A program made the position numbers and the translations under genes. A stretch of DNA of 64,000 bases from Albifimbria verrucaria (Eukaryota; Ascomycota; Sordariomycetes; Hypocreales; Stachybotryaceae): the NCBI GenBank assembly GCA_020081605.1, contig JAHREC010000009.1, positions 3,844,001 through 3,908,000 on the forward strand, given 5' to 3'. The notes beneath the pieces are model-generated. The model had not been told where the DNA came from. It worked only from the letters and a program-made list of their open reading frames with translations, and did no database searches. Every line of letters starts with the position of its first letter. Positions within the stretch are counted from its first letter, which is position 1. Below are positions 47,624 through 62,037 of this stretch, piece after piece.

Positions 47624-50600
47624 ATGTCGTTTCTATTCAAGTCAAAGAAGGGCCAGGACCGACAACTCGCCAGTCGCGATGGTACCTCCGGCTCCCAAGG
47701 CTCCATCCAGAGCGCTTCCTCTCGGGCTGCGCGAGACGAAAAATCCCAGCTGCAACATCGCGCCACGCCCACTGGCAGCATGCATTCAGTAGACAATGAC
47801 GGCAGCATCGGGAGCCCTGATCACGGCCCTGGCCCGACCATCGGCCATGGCCGCCGTGGAGGAAGTATTGACCAGACACAGCAGCCCAGTAGTGATTTGC
47901 CGGTAAGTCTATTATCGCGAGCTTTGACAAGTTGTATATTTTGAGGACAATGGATTTACTGACCGTTGTTGGCTCAGTTGCGCAATGGCCCCTGTTTCGA
48001 ACCCGAACGCGTCTCTATTTCCTTGGTCTCAAAGACGGCTCACCTACACCTCATCCCATCCCAGCCCGTTTCCCAGATATGGGGCTGCTGTGAATTCCGT
48101 CTCTTCTAAGGAGGGGACATTTATATGATGGGTGGTTTAATCAACAGCTCAACGGTCAAAGGCGATCTCTGGATGATTGAAGCGGGTGGCAACATGGCTT
48201 GCTATCCGCTCGCGACGACAGCCGAAGGGCCTGGACCCAGAGTTGGTCATTCCAGCTTGTTGGTTGGCAACGCGTTTATTGTTTATGGCGGCGACACCAA
48301 AATTGATGAAAACGATGTCCTGGACGAGACACTCTATCTTCTAAACACATGTAAGTGTGATCGATCTACTTTGGCATGATCCTCTTCCTAATCATTCTAT
48401 GAAGCCACGCGCCAATGGTCTCGCGCGCTTCCAGCAGGCCCTCGCCCTTCCGGGCGATATGGCCATTCCTTAAACATTCTTGGATCCAAAATTTTCATCT
48501 TCGGTGGCCAGGTCGAGGGCTTTTTATGAATGACCTTTCGGCATTCGATCTTAACCAGCTTCAGATGCCCAATAACCGCTGGGAAATTCTGTTGCATGGC
48601 GAAACATCCCCAAGACTCCGGCCGCCCGTACCAACCATTCTATGATCACTTATGAAGATAGGATGTACCTGTAAGGCTCCATCTCCCCGGTATTGATTCT
48701 ATAGCCGCGTTCTGACTCAAATCCAGGTTTGGCGGCACAAACGGATTCCAATGGTTCAACGATGTCTGGTGTTACGACGCTGCCACAAACAAATGGTCGC
48801 AGTTAGACTGCAGAGGCTATATCCCATGCCCCCGCGAAGGCCATGCCTCTTCACTTGTAGGTGACGTTATGTATATTTTTGGTGGACGGACCGAAGAAGG
48901 CACCGACCTTGGGGACCTTGCAGCTTTCAAGATCTCGACACGTAGATGGTACACTTTCCAAAACATGGGACCATCACCGTCGCCTCGCTCTGGGCACAGT
49001 ATGACGACAGTCGGCAAGTCTATTGTCGTGCTAGGTGGAGAACCCAGCTCTGCCGCGACGGCCATCAACGACCTCGGTATCTTGTACGTTTTAGATACAA
49101 CCAAGATACAGTATCCTAGCGAGAGCCAGCAACCACAGCAAAATGGGCCAAGGGCAGGACAAGTTCGCCGTCCAAGCACAGCTGAGCCTCCAGGTACTAC
49201 CCGAGCTCTAGCTTCTCGGGACGGCTCAGTCGGACCCTCAGACTCTCGAAGACTGGCAGGTACACCGACAAACATGAACAGCTCACCGAATGGGCATAAG
49301 TCGCCTACCCCGAATGGCGTCGAAGGTCCTGCTCCTATAAATGGCACTGTGGCCGCTCTCGCGGCAGTTAAAAATCCAAAACCAAGTGGCACTTCCACGC
49401 CTCCTATCGGCCCTCCTGGGCCACCGCCTCAAGATCCTGCTCCACCAAAGCCTATGGAAGCAGCTAGCATGTCGCGTGTCCGGGCAGCATCTGCTGAGAG
49501 GACAGGTAGATCTGCATCTCCCATGATCAGCACAGCACAGCCACCTGCACCTCGAGACGTTATCGACGAAACAGAGAGTCCAATTATTAATGGAAGACGC
49601 ACCCCGACGCAACAAGCTGCGCGAGCTCCTCCCAAACAGGAGCCTGTCACGGTCAGTGATGCGACTAGGAGCAAGCCAAGTCGGCCTGTTCGTGCCGAAC
49701 CCCGGTGGATCAATCAAACGAGACTGCTGCCAAAGCGGTTGCCAATCGCCCTGCATCACCGCCCCCGCCGAAGCAAGCGACCAATCCGCTGGCTCGACGC
49801 TCCTCCGGACGCAACTCTCAAACTGTTGCCTTGCTCAAGGAGCTTGACTCGTCTCGTAATAGAAACGCTTGGTATGCCTCAGAGTTGGAACTGGCACGAA
49901 AGGCAGGTTACGTTCCCAATGCTGCCGCGAGCCCAGCCTTGGACGCGAAGGCTGCAGAAACTTTTGACGATGAAGACCGCCCACTAATTGAGGCTTTGCT
50001 TGCCATGCGCACTGAGCTGGCTAATGTTCAGAGCGCTGTGGACAAGCAGGCTGTAATCGCGGCGAAGCAAGTTGCGGAGGCTGAGAAACAAAGAGATGCC
50101 GCCATTCAAGAAGCCGTGTATGCTAAGGCTAAGCTGGCTGCTCAACTGGGCGGCGCCTCCCAGGTGGACGTGGCACATGACCAACCTGGCAGGATAGACG
50201 ATATGAGCAAGAAATTGGCATCGGCTTTGCACTTGCAGAAAGAACTAAGCTCACAGCTTGATGCTGCCAAGTCTGAATTGGAAGCTGAGCGAAAGGCCAG
50301 GCAGCTGGCTGACGATACCGCACATGCAGCCCAGAAGCGTATGACAGATCTCGAGACTTACAAGCAACAGACTTCCACAGAGGTTGAGCGTCTCAAGGCT
50401 GAACTTCACCTTGTGCAACGCGAGGCACGCGAACACTCCATCACTTCTACAGAAGCTGTGGCCGCCTTGGAGCTGCTCAGAGTTGAAAAGGATGAATTCG
50501 CTGCCAAGCTGCATGCGGCTCTCGACTCCAGCAAAGACCACGGCGAAACATTCACTTCTTTAAGGAGTGCTATTACAGCTTCTGAGGAAGCCAAGACACA

Positions 50601-52176
50601 CCTGGAATCAAGGCTTGAAAATGAGCGAACCGAGAAAGAAAAGCTCGAGACGAAGTTCAATATGCTGAAAAGTGAACATGAGGCTCGCACGGCAGAACTT
50701 GTCGCAGTGAGCCAGAAACTGCGCGATGCTGAAGAGATCGCCGAGAAGCATGCTAACGAAGCTCGAACTCACCGCCAGGCTGTTCTATCCGGTCTTGACA
50801 GGATTTCTGCGAGGGATGTCTCCAACATTGGCAAGGCTGATACCGAGCGTATCACGGTGTTGCAGAACCAGGTCGCTGCTGCTAATGCTTTGGTCAAGAA
50901 ATACCAGCAGGAGGCTGACACAGTCGCTGATAAGCTGAGAAGCGCCGAGGAGCGTATTGCCGGCCTAGAGCAATACCAGGAACAGTCAAGCCGTGAAGGC
51001 GTCACAATTAGAAGGCAACTACAGTCGGCGCTTCGGGAGACTCAGGGTTTGCAAGCAGCCAACACTGAGCTCAAGAACCAGCTAGCCGCGCAGCAGCTAG
51101 AGACGAACGCAATGACAGTGCAGCACACCGCCTTGAAGGAAATCTTGAGTGAACGAGGCATCAGCCCAACAGGCACTAACAGGTCTCGAGGTCTCAACTC
51201 TCCGGAACAAAGTCGCCTCAAGGAGCTGGAAGCACAGCTTTCAAATGCCCATGCAGCACATGAGGAGGCTAAGCAGGGCTTTGCTCAGCAGGCTCAGGAA
51301 GCAGAAGCTGCATACCGGGAGAAGCTATCACAGCTGGAGAGTGACTATCAATCGGCTGTGCACTATGTCAAGGGCACTGAGAAGATGCTCAAGCAACTCA
51401 AGGAGCAACTCTCTCGATACAAGGCTGAAAACATGAGGCTCAAGACAGAGATTGAGCAGCTCGAGGATGAAGTCAGATCAAGCAAGGAGCAATCAGCCGT
51501 GACAGCCGGCTGGGAAGACGAACGAGACGGCCTACATGCTAAGATTGGTGCCTTGGAAGCAGAGCTGCGAGAATCCGGCACCAAACTCGAACGCAGCCTA
51601 GAAGCCCTCAGAGCTGAGCTGAACGAAAGCAAACGGGAGCGAGATGTGGCGTTGAGCAGCAGCGAGGATGCCACTAAGAAGCTTGCCACTTCACGCAAGG
51701 AACTCGAAGAGCTTCAGTCTGAGAATGCGCTACTTGAGCAACGCGCCAATGATGCAGAGCAGAAGGTCTCGCTACTCCTTGATCAAGTCGAGCACTCGGT
51801 AGACAACTATCGCCGTCGCAGCAGACAAGTATCAGAGGCCGGTATTAACACAAACGGAACGACTGCAAATCACACTCGGAACGAGAGCTCTGATGCTGAG
51901 AGTGCTTATGGAGCCAACAGCATGGATGCTAGAAACAGTGCCGCGCTCGACAACCTCGCTAGCGAATTGGAGACACTTCGAAGCCACTGGGAAGCTACTA
52001 ATAAGAACTACCGGCTGAGCACGAACTTCGATTTTGAATCCAGTGGAGCCGCAAAGAAGGACGAGGACGACAGCCCTGCAGGCTTAGGGTTGAGTGAGAG
52101 CTTGGCCGATTGGAGGAAAAGACTCGACGCTGAGGAATCACAGCAGAGTGACGCCGAGAAGAACAAGCAAGGCTAA
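47624..52176 (+). CDS. tea1: Tea1-type kelch-repeat cell-end marker
   Basis: Polarity protein; Tea1/TeaA rides microtubule plus ends to the hyphal tip and marks the growth site. Exons 47624-47902, 47978-48350, 48405-48670 and 48727-52176. The start MSFLFKSKKGQDRQLASRDG leads to kelch repeats from about residue 110: DIYMMGGLINSSTVKGDLW, GNAFIVYGGDTKIDENDVLD, SKIFIFGGQVEGFFMNDLS, RMYLFGGTNGFQWFNDVW, DVMYIFGGRTEEGTDLGDL and KSIVVLGGEPSS. A Pro/Ser-rich linker follows, then about 750 residues of near-continuous coiled coil (heptads of Leu/Ala/Glu/Lys) up to the Asp/Ser-rich end. Five breaks: one extra C at 47989-47992, then one base missing in G4 48113-48116, T5 48521-48525, C4 48608-48611 and GG 49704-49705. 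Corrected length is 1456 aa. Convergent with SMC5. Confidence 0.93.
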
Positions 52177-53095
52177 TATTAGCCCCGAGGTCGTTTCTGG
52201 ATAGTTCTACGCATTCACGACGTAATATACCCACCGCTTCATGTTTTTCCCAGTTGCTTCAAGGATTCCTTGACGGCGTTCCGAAAAGCTTGCATATGCT
52301 TATCTTACTCGAGACTTCAGCCTGTCAACAGAAAACCATTCCCAAGTTGGAGTCGATTTCCTACATCCAACCGGGCTCTGCACATCAAACCGACGGCTCC
52401 TCATCAATTCCGCGCCGGTCTCACTTCGATCTATTATCTTTTTTCTTCACTTCATTTATGTTGTTTATCCTGTCCTTTCTAGCTTCTCTTTCTCGCCGGA
52501 TCTGCCTCTAGCAAGCATATATAATCCTAGCTCTGTCCCTTGCTTTGTTTACGAAGAGAAGTGGAAGAGGTTTGAACGACGGGGTTTTGGCGGGAAGCGA
52601 AGCAAAGGGGTCTCTTCTTTTATGTACATCACGGTTATCGTCAAGGATGCCTGGTGCGGGTTGATGATGGAATTTGAATCTCTTTTTCAATGCTTTTATG
52701 TCTACTTCAACCTTTTGTTACAATCTCTTGTTCTTCTCAGTACTGGTGCTTCCGAGGCGAAGCTGATCTGAATGGAAACGTCCAGCAAATGAATCATTTC
52801 TATCTGTGCAAACATCACGACTCTGTTTCATTAGCAATGATTTCAGAATGCTCTGTCAAGGAACTGGGTTTCTCTTAAATAAATGTTTATTTTCATCTCA
52901 AAGCGCCTACGGGCTTGTCCGACTCCTTGCACTAAACCCATGTGCTAAATCAATGTTCCAATAATTCTCTTGAAAACTGCCGTGTCACTAGATTCCTCTA
53001 GAGGGCAGCTAATTCGTAACTTCGTACAAGACATGGCTCATGATCGACTCACACTGCACCCCTAAACATACACAGTTGCCAGCAGTCCTTTGGTC
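52177..53095. other. convergent intergenic region
   Basis: Between the 3' ends of the Tea1-like gene and SMC5. T-rich on the plus strand (52430-52480, 52690-52740), as expected for 3' UTR. Short frames show nothing recognisable. Confidence 0.6.
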
Positions 53096-56654
<3,559 letters not shown>

Positions 56655-57074
56655 GTTGCAGAGAGAGGCCAGCGCAGTGTAGCCAGCCAAATATGGTAAA
56701 AATTATATTGGTCTGCTTCATTCGACGCGTCTAGAAGCGCGTAGCAGTGGAGGGAGGGCCTTATCAGATAAGCGTTGCTGCTTGCCTTGCACTTCCTTGA
56801 ACCTTACGCTCGATAAGTGAGCCCCACTTAGCCACCTATCTATGTGATGGCAGATGTACTCAGCATAAGGTACCTAGGTAAATAAGGCACCGCTCTGAGC
56901 AAAGAACTGGCCATTTATTACTTAGATTAGGCACAAGGATATCCTGGACCCAGTTGCAAAAGACATATTCCAAAGTAGAAAGAAAGAAAAAAAGAAGGGA
57001 AAAAAAGAAGGAAAAGAAAAAGCCCAGCGCGACGAACAAATGAATACATGATTCTGTACCTGGAACTGAACGAC
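56655..57074. other. SMC5 upstream region
   Basis: Short spacer between the SMC5 ATG and the tRNA gene. It includes AGGTACCTAGGTAAATA at about 56870-56885 and a purine-rich AAAG/AAGG tract at 56975-57022. No coding frame is supportable. Confidence 0.6.
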
Positions 57075-57079
57075 AAAAA
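57075..57079 (-). terminator. Pol III terminator of tRNA-Gly
   Basis: A run of five T in tRNA orientation, beginning four bases after the discriminator base: the standard RNA polymerase III stop. Confidence 0.75.
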
Positions 57080-57082
57080 GAA

Positions 57083-57164
57083 TGCGTGAACTGGGAATCG
57101 AACCCAGGGCTCCCCGACGCTGCGCGGATGGCAACGGAGAATTTTACCACTAAACCATTCACGC
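57083..57164 (-). tRNA. tRNA-Gly(GCC) with 11-nt intron
   Basis: Reads as a complete tRNA on the minus strand. Acceptor stem GCGTGAA pairs perfectly with TTCACGC, and the discriminator is A (57083). The D arm is GTTTAGTGGTAAAAT, the anticodon stem CTCCG/CGGGG, the loop TTGCCAT with anticodon GCC, the variable loop AGCC and the T arm CTGGG-TTCGATT-CCCAG. An 11-nt intron (TCCGCGCAGCG) sits one base 3' of the anticodon, the canonical eukaryotic position. Internal A box (TGGTTTAGTGG) and B box (GGTTCGATTCC) are intact. The mature length without CCA is 71 nt. CCA is not encoded, as expected in eukaryotes. It decodes GGC/GGU glycine codons. Confidence 0.96.
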
Positions 57165-58148
57165 TTGGTGGTTGTTGAAATGGTTCTGATATTGTATAAT
57201 ATATTGTATATTCCCAGAAAGTGATAGATGCAAGCCGCGCTCTGGTATGGACATGATTCTCATCTCATCTCTTGGTATGGTCTTAACAACATGACAATGG
57301 CGTCCAAGTTTCAAGTACTTTGCCATTGCATGTATACTTGTATCCCACTATTCTGTTGTTGTTTACTTTTCGTCTCGGTGAATCCTTCAAAAGAGAAACG
57401 GATTATTTTGGCATTCGCAGGGTCAGTAAAGTCACAAGGTAAATGTTGGTAACAACGTTTTCACCCTAAACCCATCGTGAGAAAACACAGTGCCTCTCTG
57501 CCCAATACTTCAAGTGCGTTAACCAGTGACGTTCCTCTGCATCACTCGATGCAGCCTTGCCATGTTCATCATGATGCCAGCCACAACCTCACCAGCTGTG
57601 CAGGTGGAATGTATGGAGGTGGCCGCTGAGGACGTCACTGTGGACTCCTTCTTTCCAGGTTTCCGAAGACACTGGCAGCTGCCAGAAATTCCATTCGACT
57701 GTCTCTCGCCTTGCTTAGCCTGGGCTGGTGCAGGCACATGAACAAGTACGGGATGCTCTGTCAATTCCAGTTGTAGTGCCAGCTGCCTCCCTTTGTCGGC
57801 CAGTCCAAAACACCATCCACCGCCACCAAGGCCTGCTGTATATCATTGCATTCCACATCCACCTCCACCTTCACCGCCAACGCGTCTCGCATTTCTGGGT
57901 GGCCTTTCTTTTGAGCTTTCTCCTTTCTCGCCCCTTGTTGGAAGCTACCAAGCCTCACGTCGGCTCGTGCTCTGCTCTTCCATCCCTTCTTAATCTGCTT
58001 CTTCTCTTACGCATCAACCTGCCAGCTTCCTTGGCCCACGCGAAGAAGCCCTTCCTTTCATCCTAACTCAAGCTTTCCTGGTCTTGTAGCAAGAATCCTC
58101 GCGGATTATGCTCTGATCGTCCCAGCAATCCCTTCCGTGGGAGCTATC
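57165..58148. other. upstream region of Gin4-type kinase gene
   Basis: Spacer between the tRNA and the kinase ATG. CACCCTAAACCC at about 57461-57472 resembles a telobox but is isolated. The last ~350 bases are CT-rich and probably the leader. No coding frame is supportable. Confidence 0.55.
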
Positions 58149-61100
58149 ATGGCGGAAATATTGAGCTCCGCCGTTCGCTCTCCTCTTGCAGAAGCGACAA
58201 ACAGAGTCAACAACTCTGCTCCAGCTCCAGCGCAGCAACAGTCTAAACCTCGACATCATGGACTGATAGCCGCGGTAGCAATGGGGAATCCACAGAAAAT
58301 CTCGAACGTCCAACACAGCACGGCCCCCAACTCCGCTGCTCCATCTCAAGCCAAAACAACCGCGACAAACGTCCACCACTACCCAGTTGCACAGCCTCCC
58401 CAGGCACCCAATGACACCAGGCGCTACTCCCAAGCATCTTACGCGTCGACATCCAGCAGTCACAGTAGAAGAAGTTACAAGACCCATGTCGGCCCTTGGC
58501 AACTCGGCAAGACCTTGGGCAAAGGATCCTCGGCTCGCGTCAGACTATGCCGCCACATTCACACTAACCAACTCGCCGCGGTTAAAATCGTGAATAGACG
58601 AATGGCATATTTGGTCCAGGATAGCAGTTTGGCCGCTCTCAGCAAGTGGGACAGCAGCCTGCCAGAGCAAATCAATGGGGAGATACGCGTTCCTATGGCC
58701 ATCGAGCGAGAGGTTGCTATTCTGAAGCTCATCGAACACCCCAACATCATGAAGCTGTATGATATCTGGGAGAATCGCTCTGAAATGTTCGTTAGACCAC
58801 CCACGTTTGATTCTGTACAAGCTAACCAGCCACTAGCTACCTCATTCTTGAATATATCGACCAGGGCGACCTCTTCACCTTTATCAACTCAAGAGGACGA
58901 CTTACAGAAGAAGCAGCTCTTTATTTCTTCCGTCAAATCATCAGCGCCATGACGTACTGTCACTCATTCAACATCTGTCACCGTGACTTGAAGCCCGAAA
59001 ACATTTTGATCTCGGCTGATTTCCAGATCAAGATTGCTGACTTTGGTATGGCTGCCTTACACCAAACCGACACACATCAGCTTGCTACAGCTTGTGGAAG
59101 CCCTCACTATGCAGCTCCTGAGCTTCTCAAGAATAGGCAGTACCGTGGAGATAAAGCAGATATATGGAGTATGGGAGTCATACTCTATGCCATGCTCTCT
59201 GCGTCACTTCCATTTGATGACCCTGATTTGCGTGTCATGATGGCTAAGACGAAAAAGGGGCATTATGATATGCCAAAGTTCTTGAGTCCCGAGGCTGAAG
59301 ATCTGATCAGACGTATGCTTCAGGTAAATCCTGACCGGCGAGTCTCGCTCAAGCAGATATGGCGTCACCCATTGGTTCAAAAGTACAGTTATCTCGACGA
59401 CCTCGGCGACAACAGCGGCCAGCCACCTGACACGCGCAAAGGCTTCCAGTACACCCCAGTCCCAAGACAGCAAATTGATTCTCAATTGCTTCGTCAACTA
59501 CGGTCCATGTGGCACATGTTCAGTGAGAGCGACCTTGCTTTGAAGCTATCTTGCGAAGAGTAAGTTCTCCTCCACACTCCGTCAGCGATGTCTTTCTGTT
59601 ACTAAATCATTTCAAGGCCCAATGACCAGAAAGCATTCTACTGGCTTCTTCACACTTATCGTGAGAAACAGCTTGAGGATTTTAAGCCTGAATTGGCACA
59701 CTCTATGAGTGATTATCATCATCTCAAACCTGGTGTCTGGAAGAAACGTGTTTCCACCTGTCAATTTGCGCAGCCAGGGCCTAATGGACGGGTACGTTCC
59801 GTCTCTCGGTTCACAGTCATTTCTCGGACGGCAGAAACAGAAACAGAAACAGTCCAGAGTTATGACCCTTACCGGGATAGCCGTATGCTCCGAACATGCG
59901 GTTCCCAAGCTAGCCCAGCAAAGATTACTATTCATCAGGACACGAGAACTTCGAATGATGGTTATGGCTCACAGTACGCCAAACCGCGAGGTGCACCGCC
60001 TACTCAGCGAGGGCGGCCTGTGTCAAGGCATCACGGTACTACTATCCGGCCACGGTCCTCAAAGGGTTCAGTAACATCACTTCACAGTAGTCATCAAGGC
60101 ACTCCACGTACTCAAGGCCGAAATCTGCGTCATAAACGGGCTGTTGACTTCTCACATATCAAGAAACGATCTCCTTCCCTCAGAAAGGTCCAACAAGTTG
60201 CAGATCACCCAATTGTTCCTGCTGCCCATCTTCAGGTTGAGTCGGCTCGTTTGAATGATACAAAAGGAGACAGACTCGCCACAAAAGTTCATCCACAAAT
60301 CAAAGATGAGCCTCAACATCAATTGAAGAAAAACGCTTCTACCCTGTTTCACGAAGAGCTTCGAAACCTCAGCAGTAATGTAGCGAGGGATTGTGACGAA
60401 GCTTTCAACAGCTCGTTGATTGATGATGTTTCCATTGCCGGTTCATTGACCGATGGCTGCAGCAAACATCTAGAATTGAGCCCGGCAACCTCCAGCCGAC
60501 ATGGAACTGATTCCGATAGCAATACGTTGGTAACGCCTATTACAGGAGTATTAGAGTCTCGCCCACTGCCTCCTCTACCTGTGGAAAGCCCTACAAGCAC
60601 CGTTCAATCTATAACGTCATTCGTTGCTGGGACATCCATTGATTCTGTGCACCAGATGAAGAAGGGGATGGAGGAATGCATGGAAAACTCCAATGGTACA
60701 GCAAATACTCCTGTTCCCCGGCGCCTCGGCCAGACCGGCGCATTGTCTCGGTGCCAATTTATTGCAGTTCTGTGAAGAAGTCACCGGAGGCGCTGCCATC
60801 AATCACCGAAGATTCGCGATCAGGTACCACAAACCAAGATAAAGGTCGAACTGTTTCGGCACCGCCTCATACGCCCCGACAGGTAAAGGAACGAGAGCAT
60901 AATATGCAGTACCTAATGACGATGGAGAACACAATCCGTGTGGTACAGTCCCCTACAACAGTTAGTCCTGTCAAGGCGCCAAAACCACTCAACGTTCAAA
61001 AACGGATTGTGACTGGGAGCTCAGAAGAGAGCGCTCCTGAAAAGTCGTTGGTGTCAGCAAAGGACCACCATACACGTAATCAGCACCGATTGTCTTCACT

Positions 61101-62037
61101 AGGTTCTCACGAGGGTCCAAGAAGAAAAAGTCGTCGTGGTTCAAGCGCCTTTCCAAATCGGAGACGGAGCACCAAGCACATGCCAATTCCGAAGGTTCTT
61201 CAAACGCTGTACTTGATTCGAAAGACCGCCATCAATCAGAATCAGAGGTCATTGAGAGCTTGAACAAGAAAAAGGGCTTCAACTTCACATTCTGGAAGAC
61301 CAACAAGAGCAAAGAGACTGCCGTGTCCGTCGAAGGTATGATAAGAATATGTTTGTCCCTACCCTCAGTGCCTGATTGAGTGACTAACTTGGACAGATGG
61401 ACGAGAAGATTCGCTCAAAATGGAACAAGCATCGGACCATACCGAGATCAAGAAAACCACTCAGTCCAGCTGGCGAGACTCAGCATCAGATGGGGTTCGT
61501 AACATTGAGGTAAAGCAGAATTGGCTCGCTCGTCTATTCCGCGTGAAGCCAGCCACTAGCTATCTCTGTATGGTTATATCTCGCAAGCGAGCACGACAGG
61601 AAATTGCTATCCTGTTCCGTGAATGGCGAACACATGGTATTCGAGGGATCCAGGTAGACAAGAACCGAAATATTGTCTTTGCAAGAGTTGGAGCTAAGAA
61701 CAGTGAGTTACAACCCCCTTCTCCCTTCTCTTTTTTCTTCCAAGTCATGCATTTTTTCTGAGGTTACTAACAACATGTGCAAACAGTTCTGAATCTCAAA
61801 GAAGTTGAGTTTGCTGCTGAAATCATGACGGTTATTGAGCATGGCAAGAAACAACCCTTGTGCATTGTTCGTCTCACGCAGGAACGCGGCGCGGCGAGCA
61901 GCTTTCATAAAGTCGTCGAAACCATGAAAGTCGTCTTTGGGAAACGCAACTTGCTTGTCACAGATAAAGGAAGGCAGAGAATGATGATCAAGACATTGAA
62001 CTCATCAAGTACGGATAATGACATGAAATCTCAATGA
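58149..62037 (+). CDS. GIN4: Gin4/Nim1-type CAMK-like protein kinase
   Basis: Septin-associated Ser/Thr kinase of the Gin4/Hsl1/Nim1 group, which couples septin assembly and morphology to mitotic entry. Exons 58149-58786, 58837-59559, 59617-61335, 61397-61702 and 61787-62037. The first donor is GTTCGT, weak, but its splice restores ENRSEIYLILEYIDQGDLF. Kinase motifs in order: LGKTLGKGSSARVRL (G loop), AAVKIVNR (VAIK), ICHRDLKPENIL (HRD), IADFGMAAL (DFG), ACGSPHYAAPELL (activation loop/APE) and DIWSMGVILYAML. About 500 disordered residues follow, then a C-terminal KA1-like fold (NWLARLFRVKPATSYLCMVI to KVVFGKRNLLVTDKGRQRM). One G is missing at 60750-60751 and one A in A5 at 61125-61129. Corrected length is 1212 aa. 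The catalytic domain is unbroken. Which paralogue (Gin4 or Hsl1) is not certain. Confidence 0.92.
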
